7,215 nt of DNA from an uncultured Flavobacteriia bacterium (GCA_946482495.1 CAMLRV010000113.1:1-7215), one strand, 5' to 3'. Numbered from the stretch's first letter, positions 1-6,448 are shown. The notes: generated from the letters alone by a model not told the origin. A program made the numbers and translations.

Positions 1-22
1 GATAAGTGTAGTTGATACCAAC

Positions 23-53
23 AAAAATGGCTCCGAATTTCGGAGCCATTTTT
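23..53. terminator. Bidirectional intrinsic terminator
   Basis: A 14-bp perfect stem pairs 23-36 with 40-53 around a 3-base loop, with a GC-rich core (GGCTCCG/CGGAGCC). On the plus strand it runs into eight T residues (49-56), the classic intrinsic form, so it probably ends a plus-strand gene lying before the window. On the minus strand the A-run at 23-27 gives a shorter U-tract, and the hairpin begins 15 bases after the alpha/beta hydrolase stop codon, so it can also end the minus-strand operon. Bases 1-20 have stops in several plus frames and are too short to identify the upstream gene. Confidence 0.9.
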
Positions 54-68
54 TTTATATTTAAAAAA

Positions 69-710
69 TTAAATTCTTTCTAACCAATTTTTAAAATCCC
101 AAAAATTTTGTGGTGCTACACCATGTCCAACAGGATACTCTTTATATTCAATTTGTAATCCTAATTTTTCTAAAAATGGTTGTGTTTTCCTAGCCCATTC
201 AACTGGAATTACCTGGTCTTGTGAACCATGAGAAGCAAAAAAATCAATATGATTTATTTTGTTAACATCAAAGTTTTCCGGTAAAATTTGTTCGTTTAAG
301 TAACCACTTAATGCTACAATTTTTTTTACTTTTTCAGGATGTGTGAACGCCATCCCATAACTTAAAATTGCACCCTGACTAAATCCAATTAATGAAATGT
401 TTGATTCGTCTAAAGGTAACTTTTCTGAAATCTCATCTATGAAGTTAGCAATAATTTGTATAGATTCTTTAGCTTGTTCGTTGTTCGAAAATTTATTTTC
501 ATCTGCATCAAAAGTGATTTCATACCAAGCATAACCATAAGGTTGTAAATCGTAAGGCGCACGAACTGAAATCACATACACGTCATCTGGTAATTGTGGA
601 GAAAAAGAAAATAAATCTTCTTCATTACTACCATAACCATGCAATAAAATTAAGGCTCCGTTTTTCTCTTTTATTTCTTTTGGTGCTCTCACCAAATTGT
701 ATAAACTCAT
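69..710 (-). CDS. Alpha/beta hydrolase, phospholipase/carboxylesterase family
   Basis: A 213-residue cytosolic serine hydrolase of the phospholipase/carboxylesterase (YpfH/acyl-protein thioesterase-like) group, of normal length for that family. Visible landmarks are the oxyanion-hole strand LLHGYGSNEED at 22-32, the nucleophile elbow GFSQG with Ser111, the acid Asp165 in HGSQDQVIP, and His196 in PVGHGV, so the Ser-Asp-His triad is complete. AWYEI at 61-65 matches the conserved AWF/AWYD position of these esterases. There is no signal peptide. The family hydrolyses short-chain carboxyl esters or lysophospholipid-type esters in vitro; the natural substrate cannot be told from sequence. It is the last gene of the minus-strand operon. 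Its ATG lies 9 bases after the stop of the 103-residue membrane gene, with an A-rich gap and no clear Shine-Dalgarno. Family call is firm; substrate unknown. Confidence 0.9.
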   Translation of the reverse strand: MSLYNLVRAPKEIKEKNGALILLHGYGSNEEDLFSFSPQLPDDVYVISVRAPYDLQPYGYAWYEITFDADENKFSNNEQAKESIQIIANFIDEISEKLPLDESNISLIGFSQGAILSYGMAFTHPEKVKKIVALSGYLNEQILPENFDVNKINHIDFFASHGSQDQVIPVEWARKTQPFLEKLGLQIEYKEYPVGHGVAPQNFWDFKNWLERI

Positions 711-719
711 TTTTTTCTA

Positions 720-1031
720 TTAAAAATTTTTAAACCAGTTTTGAAATTGTTCTCCAATAACTGGAATCAATTTCATTTCATCTCTTAATAACCCAGCAAA
801 ACTAATAACCCAAAGTATAGCAAAAACTACCCAATATATTTTAGTAATTAGCCAACTATCAAAATATCCAATAAAATATCCACCTAAATGAAAACATAAA
901 AACAAACCTAAAGTTTGACGTGTGTAAAAACTAACAAATTCATTCTTTTTTTCATTGTTCATGATAATCGCGACAATTGTTCCGATGATTGTAAAATGGC
1001 TAATCATTGCATTTACTTTATGTTCTTCCAT
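720..1031 (-). CDS. Small DUF4870/Tic20-like membrane protein
   Basis: A 103-residue integral membrane protein with about three hydrophobic segments (roughly residues 7-24, 39-57 and 62-82) and short charged links. The pattern fits the DUF4870 family (Tic20-like fold, sometimes annotated as an import component). The loop FVSFYTRQTLGL at 32-43 corresponds to the family's 'FVRFHAKQ' turn before the second helix, and the C-terminal IPVIGEQFQNWF at 89-100 matches the usual 'IPIVGELAQKWF' ending. The protein import role of plastid Tic20 is not established for bacterial members, so no function is assigned. The start is well supported: its ATG overlaps the TAA of the dihydroorotase-like gene by one base (TAATG), the arrangement expected for termination-reinitiation. 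It is the third gene of the tightly packed four-gene minus-strand group. Confidence 0.8.
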   Translation of the reverse strand: MEEHKVNAMISHFTIIGTIVAIIMNNEKKNEFVSFYTRQTLGLFLCFHLGGYFIGYFDSWLITKIYWVVFAILWVISFAGLLRDEMKLIPVIGEQFQNWFKNF

Positions 1032-2281
1032 TATATTTGAATTTTATGGTTAGTAATAATTCCATATACTTTTCCTTTCATTTTCTTACCAATCATAATA
1101 GAATTTTTTGAAAAAGATAAAATGTTTTCTTTTTCAAAAGTCCAATCTTCGTTCGGATTGAAAAGCGTCATATTTGCTTTGTTCCCTTCAGAAATAGTAT
1201 TGTTTTCTATGTTAAAATAACTTTTAGCAGCAGTAAATTTTTCAATAATCACGTCAGTAGGTAAAACCGTTTGTAAGGCTCCAAAAGCACTTTCTAAACC
1301 TATCGAACCATAATCTGCTAAATCATATTCTAATTGTTTTTGTTCGATATTTACTGGGCAATGATCAGAAGTAATCACCGAAATTACATTATTCAATACA
1401 CCATCAATCAATGCTTTTCTGTCAGTTTCTGTACGAAGTGGTGGGTAAATTTTAGTGTTTGAATTAAAATCTATCAATTCTTCATCTGTTAGCACTAAGT
1501 TGTTCACCGAAACACCACACGTAATTTGTAATCCTTTTGCTTGTGCTTTTTGGATTAATTCTACCGATTTTTTTGTAGTTATGGTTGGAATATGTAATTT
1601 ACCTTTGGTGTATTCTAATAAAGCAATGTTTCTTTCAATTTCGATTTCTTCTGCCATGGCTGGAATACCTTTCAAACCTAATTTAGTAGAAACTTCACCT
1701 TCATTAACGAACCCCTTTCCTTTAATGTCTTTATTCATGGGTTGAACGAATAAAATGCCATCAAAATTTTCTACATATTGAAACGCAATTTTCAATAAAT
1801 TCGCATTAGTCATCGATTTTTTATAATCTCCAAAAGCTACAACTCCAGCATTTTTCATGTCGAAAAGTTCTGCTAAATCTGTTCCTACGCTATTTTTTGT
1901 TAAACAACCCACAATATGTAAATTTGAAACGCTGTTTTGAGCTTTGCTTTTTATAAATTGAATTACTGCTTGATTGTCAATGGCTGGATTGGTATTCGAA
2001 TGTGCAAAAACATCTGTAAAGCCGCTTTTTGCAGCCACTTTCAATCCGTTTTCAATGGTTTCTGTTGTTTCAAAACCTGGTTCTCCAAAAACTACTGAAG
2101 TATCTAACCAGCCTTGTGAAACGTGTAAGTTTTCTTTTTCAATTACTTCAAAACCATCTTTTCCTGGCAGATTTTTTCCAATTTTAGAAATAATTCCATC
2201 CGTAATTTCAATATCAACTTGCTGATTGTGAAATGGATTTTGTTTTTCAAGTATAGTTGTGTTTTTTAGTAAAAGCTTCAT
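1031..2281 (-). CDS. Dihydroorotase-like protein lacking metal ligands (probable PyrX-type pseudoenzyme)
   Basis: A 416-residue amidohydrolase-fold protein that aligns along its whole length with type I dihydroorotases, the pyrimidine enzymes that cyclise carbamoyl-aspartate. Fold landmarks remain: NTNP at 96-99, LGLKGIPAMAEE near 201-212, PPLRTETDRKAL at 280-291, and the C-terminal beta-sandwich. The catalytic centre is degraded. The DxHxHxRxPG motif reads DTSVVFGEPG (60-69), replacing both histidines with Ser62 and Val64 and the substrate Arg with Gly66. The usual His of HaED is Gln180, the His of LHIxHxST is Thr233, and the PHHL segment reads VNNL (259-262). Only the SDH part of the SDHAPH motif remains (305-307). 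I infer that it is not a functional metal hydrolase. Known relatives of this kind (PyrX/PyrC') stabilise aspartate transcarbamoylase. Automatic annotation would likely say 'dihydroorotase, pyrC'. The ATG overlaps the upstream vWA stop as ATGA, implying translational coupling. Confidence 0.88.
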   Translation of the reverse strand: MKLLLKNTTILEKQNPFHNQQVDIEITDGIISKIGKNLPGKDGFEVIEKENLHVSQGWLDTSVVFGEPGFETTETIENGLKVAAKSGFTDVFAHSNTNPAIDNQAVIQFIKSKAQNSVSNLHIVGCLTKNSVGTDLAELFDMKNAGVVAFGDYKKSMTNANLLKIAFQYVENFDGILFVQPMNKDIKGKGFVNEGEVSTKLGLKGIPAMAEEIEIERNIALLEYTKGKLHIPTITTKKSVELIQKAQAKGLQITCGVSVNNLVLTDEELIDFNSNTKIYPPLRTETDRKALIDGVLNNVISVITSDHCPVNIEQKQLEYDLADYGSIGLESAFGALQTVLPTDVIIEKFTAAKSYFNIENNTISEGNKANMTLFNPNEDWTFEKENILSFSKNSIMIGKKMKGKVYGIITNHKIQI

Positions 2282-4206
2282 TTTACAAATTTTTGTATTA
2301 GTAGTTCAAATATTATAAATAGTAGTGTTGCTAAGATAAAATATTTCCAAATTTCATTACTTGTTCTAGAAGAATGAATGTCAGAATAAAAGGTCGAAAC
2401 CGAGTTAACTTTGGTACAATTATCAAAATAATCGGAGTTGATTTGTGACAAATCGCTTTCGTTTCTTGGATAATTAAAACTGATATTTTTAAGTGATTCT
2501 TTATCTTTTAAAACCTCATAATTACCCGAGTTTTCAGGATAATTACCAAAAGTTAATTTGATTTTATTATTCAAAATTTGTTGCATCGGAATAAAACTGT
2601 TTTCAGCATTTGTCACACTTAAAACATTATCTTTTGCAATTGTTTCGTTAATAATTGTGTAATTATTATTGCCAATTATAAAGGCGTTTAATCCTGTTTT
2701 ATTATGGTTTTGTCCCATATTATAAAACGTTGGAACAATTAATGGCGAATTTTGAAAGTTCGAATTTTCTTTATTGATTGATGTGGAAAAGAAGAACAAA
2801 TTTCCTAATCTATTCGTGATATTTCCTAAAAAAGCACTTTTATCTTCGTATTGTAAAACAGGTAAATTACTTCCGCTAATGGTAAAAGTAGCATTCGTTT
2901 TTGGATATTGAAAATTGTTCACTTTCTTCTCGAAAACGTTGGTGTAAATCGGATGATTGAAGCTAATTTGAGTAATTTGTTTCTCTTGAATTGTTTTTTC
3001 AGAAAGGGAAATATTTCCAAAATTTCTTAAAAAAGCATTATAACTTTCAACAGAACTATTTACATCCGGAATGAAAATGATACTTCCGCCTTTACTGTAA
3101 TAATTTTTTAAAGTAGTGCTTAATGCGCTTGGAATATTTGGAATTTCATTTAAAATAATGGCATCTGTATTTTCAATGGCATTATAATTTAATGTGTTTA
3201 ATTCAGTTGCAGTGAAATTGAATTCTTCCGCATCATAAATTCGAGATAAGAATTTGTTTTTATCTAAATTTCCAACCGCAATTATATTTGATTTTTGAGG
3301 TTTTGAAATGCTAAAATAGAATGTATTGTCATAACTCAAACTATTATCCTGAATGGTGACATAGCCATGAAAATCGGTTTTTGGAATGGTAAATGAAATT
3401 TCTTTTTGAGGTTTTTCTTTTGAAATTAAGGCTTTTCCAACCAGTTTTTTTCCATTATACATAGAAATTGGCACGTCATTTTCAAAATCACCATACGATT
3501 TTATTGTAATTTTCAATTCGTAAAATTGATCTAAAACTTCACTAATTTGAACATTTTCAATAGAAATATTATTAGTTTCATTAGCTTCAACCATTTGATA
3601 ATATAAGGATGAGGCCTCACTTAAATTGGTTTTTAGTTCGTCTTTTAACCCCACTGCATCAGAAATAAACAAAATGTCTTTCGGAATACCTGGTTTCTTA
3701 GCTTCAATTCGCGTGATAATTGCTGCCGGATTAAAGGGAGTTGAAGAGTATTTTAAGTTTTGTAAGTCTTTTTGAATGTTTCGAATGTTCGTGTCGTAGA
3801 AATTTTCATCATTCGTAAGAACCGACAATTGTTGATCTTCTGGAGTGTTTTCTAGTAAATCTTGAATGGTTCTTTTTAATAATTCGCCGCTATTTCCTTT
3901 AGCTTGCATCGAAAATGAATTGTCAACAACTAAAATCAATTCGTTGTTTTTTTTATCGAAATCTTTGGCTTTGAAAAAAGGTTGTGCAAAAGCGATAATT
4001 AATGCTGCTAAAAGCAGTAAACGTGTGGCTAATAATAGCCATTTTTTTATTGTAGAACTTTTTCGGGTTTGAATTTCTAGTTCTTTTAGCAATTTAACGT
4101 TGGTGAATTCTTGTTTTTTAAATCGTCTCAATTGAAAAAGATGTACCAAAATTGGTATAATCAATAGAAATAAAAAATATAGAATTTCTGGATTTTTAAA
4201 TTGCAT
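2278..4206 (-). CDS. BatA-like membrane protein with von Willebrand factor A domain
   Basis: A 642-residue inner-membrane protein. The N terminus (MQFKNPEILYFLFLLIIPIL) carries the aerotolerance-regulator/BatA N-terminal signature: TM1 about 8-25, a basic loop with RRFKKQEFTNVKLL, and TM2 about 56-75. A vWA domain follows from about 90. Its metal-dependent adhesion site looks intact, with Asp95, Ser97 and Ser99 (DNSFS), probably Thr156 (SSTPFN) and Asp183 (LFISDAVG). Residues about 215-300 look like a beta-sandwich. Residues about 307-397 resemble the class I glutamine-amidotransferase-like fold seen in this family (DAIILNEIP, SKGGSIIFIPD), without an evident catalytic triad. A last TM lies at about 621-637, so the large central part would be on the periplasmic side or between anchors. 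It is not beside moxR, batB, batD or batE. It follows the helicase by 32 bases and overlaps the dihydroorotase-like gene by 4. Role unknown; possibly an envelope or stress-related scaffold. Confidence 0.85.
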   Translation of the reverse strand: MQFKNPEILYFLFLLIIPILVHLFQLRRFKKQEFTNVKLLKELEIQTRKSSTIKKWLLLATRLLLLAALIIAFAQPFFKAKDFDKKNNELILVVDNSFSMQAKGNSGELLKRTIQDLLENTPEDQQLSVLTNDENFYDTNIRNIQKDLQNLKYSSTPFNPAAIITRIEAKKPGIPKDILFISDAVGLKDELKTNLSEASSLYYQMVEANETNNISIENVQISEVLDQFYELKITIKSYGDFENDVPISMYNGKKLVGKALISKEKPQKEISFTIPKTDFHGYVTIQDNSLSYDNTFYFSISKPQKSNIIAVGNLDKNKFLSRIYDAEEFNFTATELNTLNYNAIENTDAIILNEIPNIPSALSTTLKNYYSKGGSIIFIPDVNSSVESYNAFLRNFGNISLSEKTIQEKQITQISFNHPIYTNVFEKKVNNFQYPKTNATFTISGSNLPVLQYEDKSAFLGNITNRLGNLFFFSTSINKENSNFQNSPLIVPTFYNMGQNHNKTGLNAFIIGNNNYTIINETIAKDNVLSVTNAENSFIPMQQILNNKIKLTFGNYPENSGNYEVLKDKESLKNISFNYPRNESDLSQINSDYFDNCTKVNSVSTFYSDIHSSRTSNEIWKYFILATLLFIIFELLIQKFVK

Positions 4207-4223
4207 TTCTTAAAAAGATTTTT

Positions 4224-4231
4224 CAAAAATA
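4224..4231 (-). promoter_or_regulatory. Weak candidate -7 box before the BatA-like gene
   Basis: Read on the minus strand this is TATTTTTG, a fit to the Bacteroidota -7 consensus TAnnTTTG, 17 bases upstream of the BatA-like ATG and inside the 32-base helicase gap. No TTG lies at a suitable -33 distance, and the sequence is A/T-rich, so a chance match is quite possible. If real, the four downstream genes could be transcribed separately from the helicase. Confidence 0.25.
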
Positions 4232-4238
4232 AGAAAAA

Positions 4239-5582
4239 TTACTTCTTCTTTTTCTTTTCGTCACGTTTTCTTTCAACTCCTCTGTTTCTAGAGGCTGTTT
4301 TTCTTGGCTTTCTTTTTCCAGGTCCGCCTAAATTAACTTTTTTGTTTTTCTCTGATTTTTCATGAAATGCAGCGCCACCTTCTTTTTTCGGACGTTTCAA
4401 AAGAATTTTGACTTTCTTTTGATCTTTCTCGAATTCTAAACGTTGTTGTTCAATTTTAACTGTTGAAGGAATTTCTAAAATTGGAATTTCAGTTTGCATT
4501 AACATTTCTACTTCCAATTGAAATTCGTCTTCTTTCGGACCAATAAAACTAATGGCAATACCATCCTTATCGGCACGACCTGTACGCCCAATTCTGTGAA
4601 TATATTGTTCTGGAATTTCAGGGAATTGCATATTAATCACGTGTGTAATATCGGTAATATCCAATCCACGTGCCATAATATCCGTAGTAACTAAGCCTCT
4701 AATTTCACCTTCTTGGAAAGCTTCCATCATGTTCAAACGGTAATTTTGGGTTTTATTCGAGTGAATCGTTCCAAACTGACCTGGGAAATCTTCTTCTAAA
4801 TGTTCCAATAAGAAATCGGCCATTCTTTTACTGTTTACAAACAATAAAACGCGGCTATAGGATTCGTCTTCTAATAAATGTTTCAGTAAATTAACTTTAG
4901 TTAAAAAGTTGGGAACAACATAAGCACGTTGCTCAATTTTTTCAAGCGGAGTTCCACTTGGCGCTAAAGAAACTTCTTCTGGGAATTCAAAAAATTCATC
5001 TAATAAATCATCCACTTCTTCCGTCATCGTTGCAGAAAATAGAATGTTTTGCCTTTTCGAACGCATCATCGATAAGATAGAAGTTAACTGAACTCTAAAC
5101 CCTAAATTTAAAATTTCATCAAATTCATCGATTACTAATTTCTGTAAATCATCAAATCTCAATACATTATCCAACGCCAAATCCATGATTCTACCTGGTG
5201 TTCCCACCACAATATCAATTCCTGAATAAATGTCTTTTTTTTGTGTATTAATATTCACACCACCATAAACCGCTAGCGAACGCACACTCATGTATTTGGT
5301 AAGTTTTTCAATTTCTTCATGAACTTGAACTACTAATTCACGGGTTGGTACTAAAATTAGCACTCTCGGAATATCCGTTTTAACAAATTTCCATTGTTTT
5401 AAAATAGGTAACAAATAAGCAAACGTTTTACCAGTTCCTGTTTGTGCAATTCCCATAACATCTCTACCAGACATTACTACTGGAAAGGCTTTGGCTTGAA
5501 TTGGAGTAGGAGTAGTATAACCTAAATCGTCAATAGCTTTTTGAAGCGAAACGGGAAGATTAAGTTGTTCGAATGTAACCAT
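4239..5582 (-). CDS. DEAD-box ATP-dependent RNA helicase (DEFD variant)
   Basis: A 447-residue cytosolic RNA helicase of superfamily 2, expected to remodel RNA duplexes in ribosome assembly, mRNA decay or cold adaptation. All core motifs are present: Q motif (Phe4 to Gln29, TPTPIQ), Walker A AQTGTGKT at 46-53, PTREL at 79-83, GG at 107-108, TPGR at 128-131, SAT at 183-185, LLFVNSK at 246-252, DIMARGLDI at 301-309 and HRIGRTGR at 329-336. Motif II reads Asp152-Glu153-Phe154-Asp155 (DEFD) instead of DEAD; both acidic residues that bind Mg-ATP are kept. After about residue 385 comes a low-complexity basic tail rich in Lys, Arg and Gly that ends in a lysine run, typical of the RNA-binding extensions of RhlE/CshA-like helicases. 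It is first in the minus-strand block. Its own promoter probably lies at 5600-5607. The ATG at 5582 is favoured because the Q-motif Phe follows at position 4. The exact paralogue (rhlE, dbpA, csdA) cannot be fixed. Confidence 0.95.
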   Translation of the reverse strand: MVTFEQLNLPVSLQKAIDDLGYTTPTPIQAKAFPVVMSGRDVMGIAQTGTGKTFAYLLPILKQWKFVKTDIPRVLILVPTRELVVQVHEEIEKLTKYMSVRSLAVYGGVNINTQKKDIYSGIDIVVGTPGRIMDLALDNVLRFDDLQKLVIDEFDEILNLGFRVQLTSILSMMRSKRQNILFSATMTEEVDDLLDEFFEFPEEVSLAPSGTPLEKIEQRAYVVPNFLTKVNLLKHLLEDESYSRVLLFVNSKRMADFLLEHLEEDFPGQFGTIHSNKTQNYRLNMMEAFQEGEIRGLVTTDIMARGLDITDITHVINMQFPEIPEQYIHRIGRTGRADKDGIAISFIGPKEDEFQLEVEMLMQTEIPILEIPSTVKIEQQRLEFEKDQKKVKILLKRPKKEGGAAFHEKSEKNKKVNLGGPGKRKPRKTASRNRGVERKRDEKKKKK

Positions 5583-5599
5583 TTGTGTGAAAATTTATG

Positions 5600-5607
5600 C
5601 AAAGATA
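5600..5607 (-). promoter_or_regulatory. Candidate -7 promoter box for the helicase gene
   Basis: On the minus strand this reads TATCTTTG, an exact match to the Bacteroidota -7 consensus TAnnTTTG. It is 17 bases from the helicase ATG, so the transcript would have a short leader of roughly a dozen bases. No TTG is found 17-23 bases further upstream; that interval is occupied by the heptamer-like array at 5615-5641. Confidence 0.5.
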
Positions 5608-5614
5608 GTCATTA

Positions 5615-5641
5615 AGTTAGAAGTTTGGAGTTAGAAGTTGG
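5615..5641. repeat. Tandem repeat array, heptamer-phased
   Basis: Two near-identical tandem copies of a 14/13-base unit occupy 5615-5628 and 5629-5641 (AGTTAGAAGTTTGG then AGTTAGAAGTTGG). A partial third copy (AAGTTT) follows from 5642. Each unit splits into heptamers beginning AGTT, which read ACTTCTA/ACTCCAA on the minus strand. The array lies in the divergent intergenic region and contains the TTG that could serve as the -33 element of the mnmD promoter. Confidence 0.65.
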
Positions 5642-5670
5642 AAGTTTTTCCCATTTTCATTATACCTTTG
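5638..5670 (+). promoter_or_regulatory. Candidate promoter of the mnmD-type gene
   Basis: TTG at 5638-5640 and TACCTTTG at 5663-5670 match the Bacteroidota -33 (TTG) and -7 (TAnnTTTG) elements with a 22-base spacer, within the range described for Flavobacterium promoters. Transcription would start near 5675, giving a pyrimidine-rich leader of about 45 bases before the ATG at 5720. The -33 element falls within the second repeat unit of the neighbouring array. Confidence 0.55.
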
Positions 5671-5677
5671 CCAATCA

Positions 5678-5702
5678 CTTTTGCCTTTTTACTTTTTACT
5701 TA
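5678..5702 (+). repeat. Second heptamer array in the mnmD leader
   Basis: Consecutive seven-base units CTTTTGC (5678-5684), CTTTTTA (5685-5691) and CTTTTTA (5692-5698) are followed by a partial CTTA. Phased differently, they read as ACTTNNN-type heptamers like those of the array at 5615-5641, but on the opposite strand. The array would lie in the untranslated leader of the plus-strand transcript as a U-rich segment. Confidence 0.45.
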
Positions 5703-5719
5703 GCTCTTAAAATTTGCAA

Positions 5720-6388
5720 ATGAAACGCGAAATTATCCTTACAGAAGATGGTTCTACCTCTATATATTTACCAGAAATGGATGAAACGTATCATTCGAAA
5801 TTTGGTGCGATTCAAGAAGCGAAACACGTTTTTATTAAAAACGGTTTAGATTTATTTGAAGATAATAGTTCGGTTTCGATATTAGAAATTGGTTTCGGAA
5901 CAGGATTGAATGCAATTATCACTTTATTGGAAGCGGAAAAACGAAATTTGAATATTAATTATGTTGGAGTAGAAGCGTATCCGGTTTCGATTGATGAAAT
6001 GAAACAATTGAATTATACGCAAACATTAGATGCAAGTGAAAGGCAAGTAGATTTTGAGAAAATTCATACTTCAGAATGGGAAAAATCAGCAAAAATTTCT
6101 GAACATTTTCAAATTGAAAAAAGAAAGCAATTTTTTAAGGATATTACCGATGAAAATACGTTTGATCTAATCTATTTTGACGCCTTTGGTTTTCCAGTTC
6201 AACCTGATTTATGGAGCGAAGAAATCTTCGAAATTATGTTTAAATCACTTAAAAGTAAAGGAATTCTTACAACTTATGCTTGTAGAACTATTATAAAAAA
6301 CGCAATGCAAAAAGTTGGTTTTCAGGCTTTAAAGCTTCCTGGAGCGCCTGGCAAAAGAGAAATGCTGAGAGCGTTGAAAAATTTGTAA
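5720..6388 (+). CDS. mnmD: tRNA 5-methylaminomethyl-2-thiouridine methyltransferase, stand-alone MnmD type
   Basis: A 222-residue S-adenosylmethionine-dependent methyltransferase matching the methyltransferase half (DUF752) of MnmC. That half methylates the aminomethyl group on wobble uridine 34 (nm5s2U to mnm5s2U) in some tRNAs. Landmarks are the N-terminal TEDGSTSIYLPEMDETYHS (9-26, with the family's YHS-x-GA pattern), the SAM loop EIGFGTGLN at 56-64, VGVEAYP at 82-88, FDAFGFP at 153-159 with Trp165, and the C-terminal GAPGKREMLRA at 208-218. The FAD oxidase domain of enterobacterial MnmC is absent, as is usual for MnmD proteins. The segment usually reading TYxxKGxVRR is TYACRTIIKN here (185-194), a mild divergence. 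I chose the ATG at 5720; an in-frame TTG two codons earlier (5714) is possible but less likely. No gene partner is close. It is transcribed divergently from the helicase. Confidence 0.88.
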   Translation: MKREIILTEDGSTSIYLPEMDETYHSKFGAIQEAKHVFIKNGLDLFEDNSSVSILEIGFGTGLNAIITLLEAEKRNLNINYVGVEAYPVSIDEMKQLNYTQTLDASERQVDFEKIHTSEWEKSAKISEHFQIEKRKQFFKDITDENTFDLIYFDAFGFPVQPDLWSEEIFEIMFKSLKSKGILTTYACRTIIKNAMQKVGFQALKLPGAPGKREMLRALKNL

Positions 6389-6440
6389 ATATTTAACAAA
6401 AAATATAAAATAAAAGTATGGTTTATATCGTTATTTTTAT

Positions 6441-6448
6441 TAAATTTA
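6441..6448 (+). promoter_or_regulatory. Weak candidate -7 box for the 65-residue gene
   Basis: TAAATTTA matches seven of the eight -7 positions of TAnnTTTG (last base A for G) and lies 41 bases before the ATG at 6490. No TTG is found at a proper -33 distance. The 101-base gap after mnmD is otherwise A/T-rich without a terminator hairpin, so read-through from mnmD is also possible. Confidence 0.25.

Noticed and set aside
1..22. Possible tRNA 3' end (ends in ACCA at 17-20)
   Set aside because: No T-loop or acceptor pairing is visible, and too little sequence is present.
1455..1745. Open frame of 96 codons on the plus strand inside the dihydroorotase-like gene
   Set aside because: It is antisense to a gene with clear family motifs along its whole length. 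Its translation has no recognisable pattern and there is no promoter or start context.
1974..2225. Open frame of 83 codons on the plus strand near the 5' end of the dihydroorotase-like gene
   Set aside because: It is a shadow of the coding strand's codon pattern, with odd Cys/Ser/Pro-rich composition and no independent support.
3866..4072. Open frame of 68 codons on the plus strand opposite the BatA-like N terminus
   Set aside because: It is antisense to the TM2 and metal-site region of a convincing protein, and its apparent hydrophobic content mirrors the opposite strand.
4207..4238. Possible terminator between helicase and BatA-like genes
   Set aside because: The only self-complementary part is an A/T-only ATTTTTGAAAAAT with no workable loop and no GC stem, so it should not stop transcription.
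5714..5719. Upstream TTG start for the mnmD-type gene
   Set aside because: It would add only Met-Gln before the ATG at 5720, and the ATG is the commoner start and fits the family N terminus.
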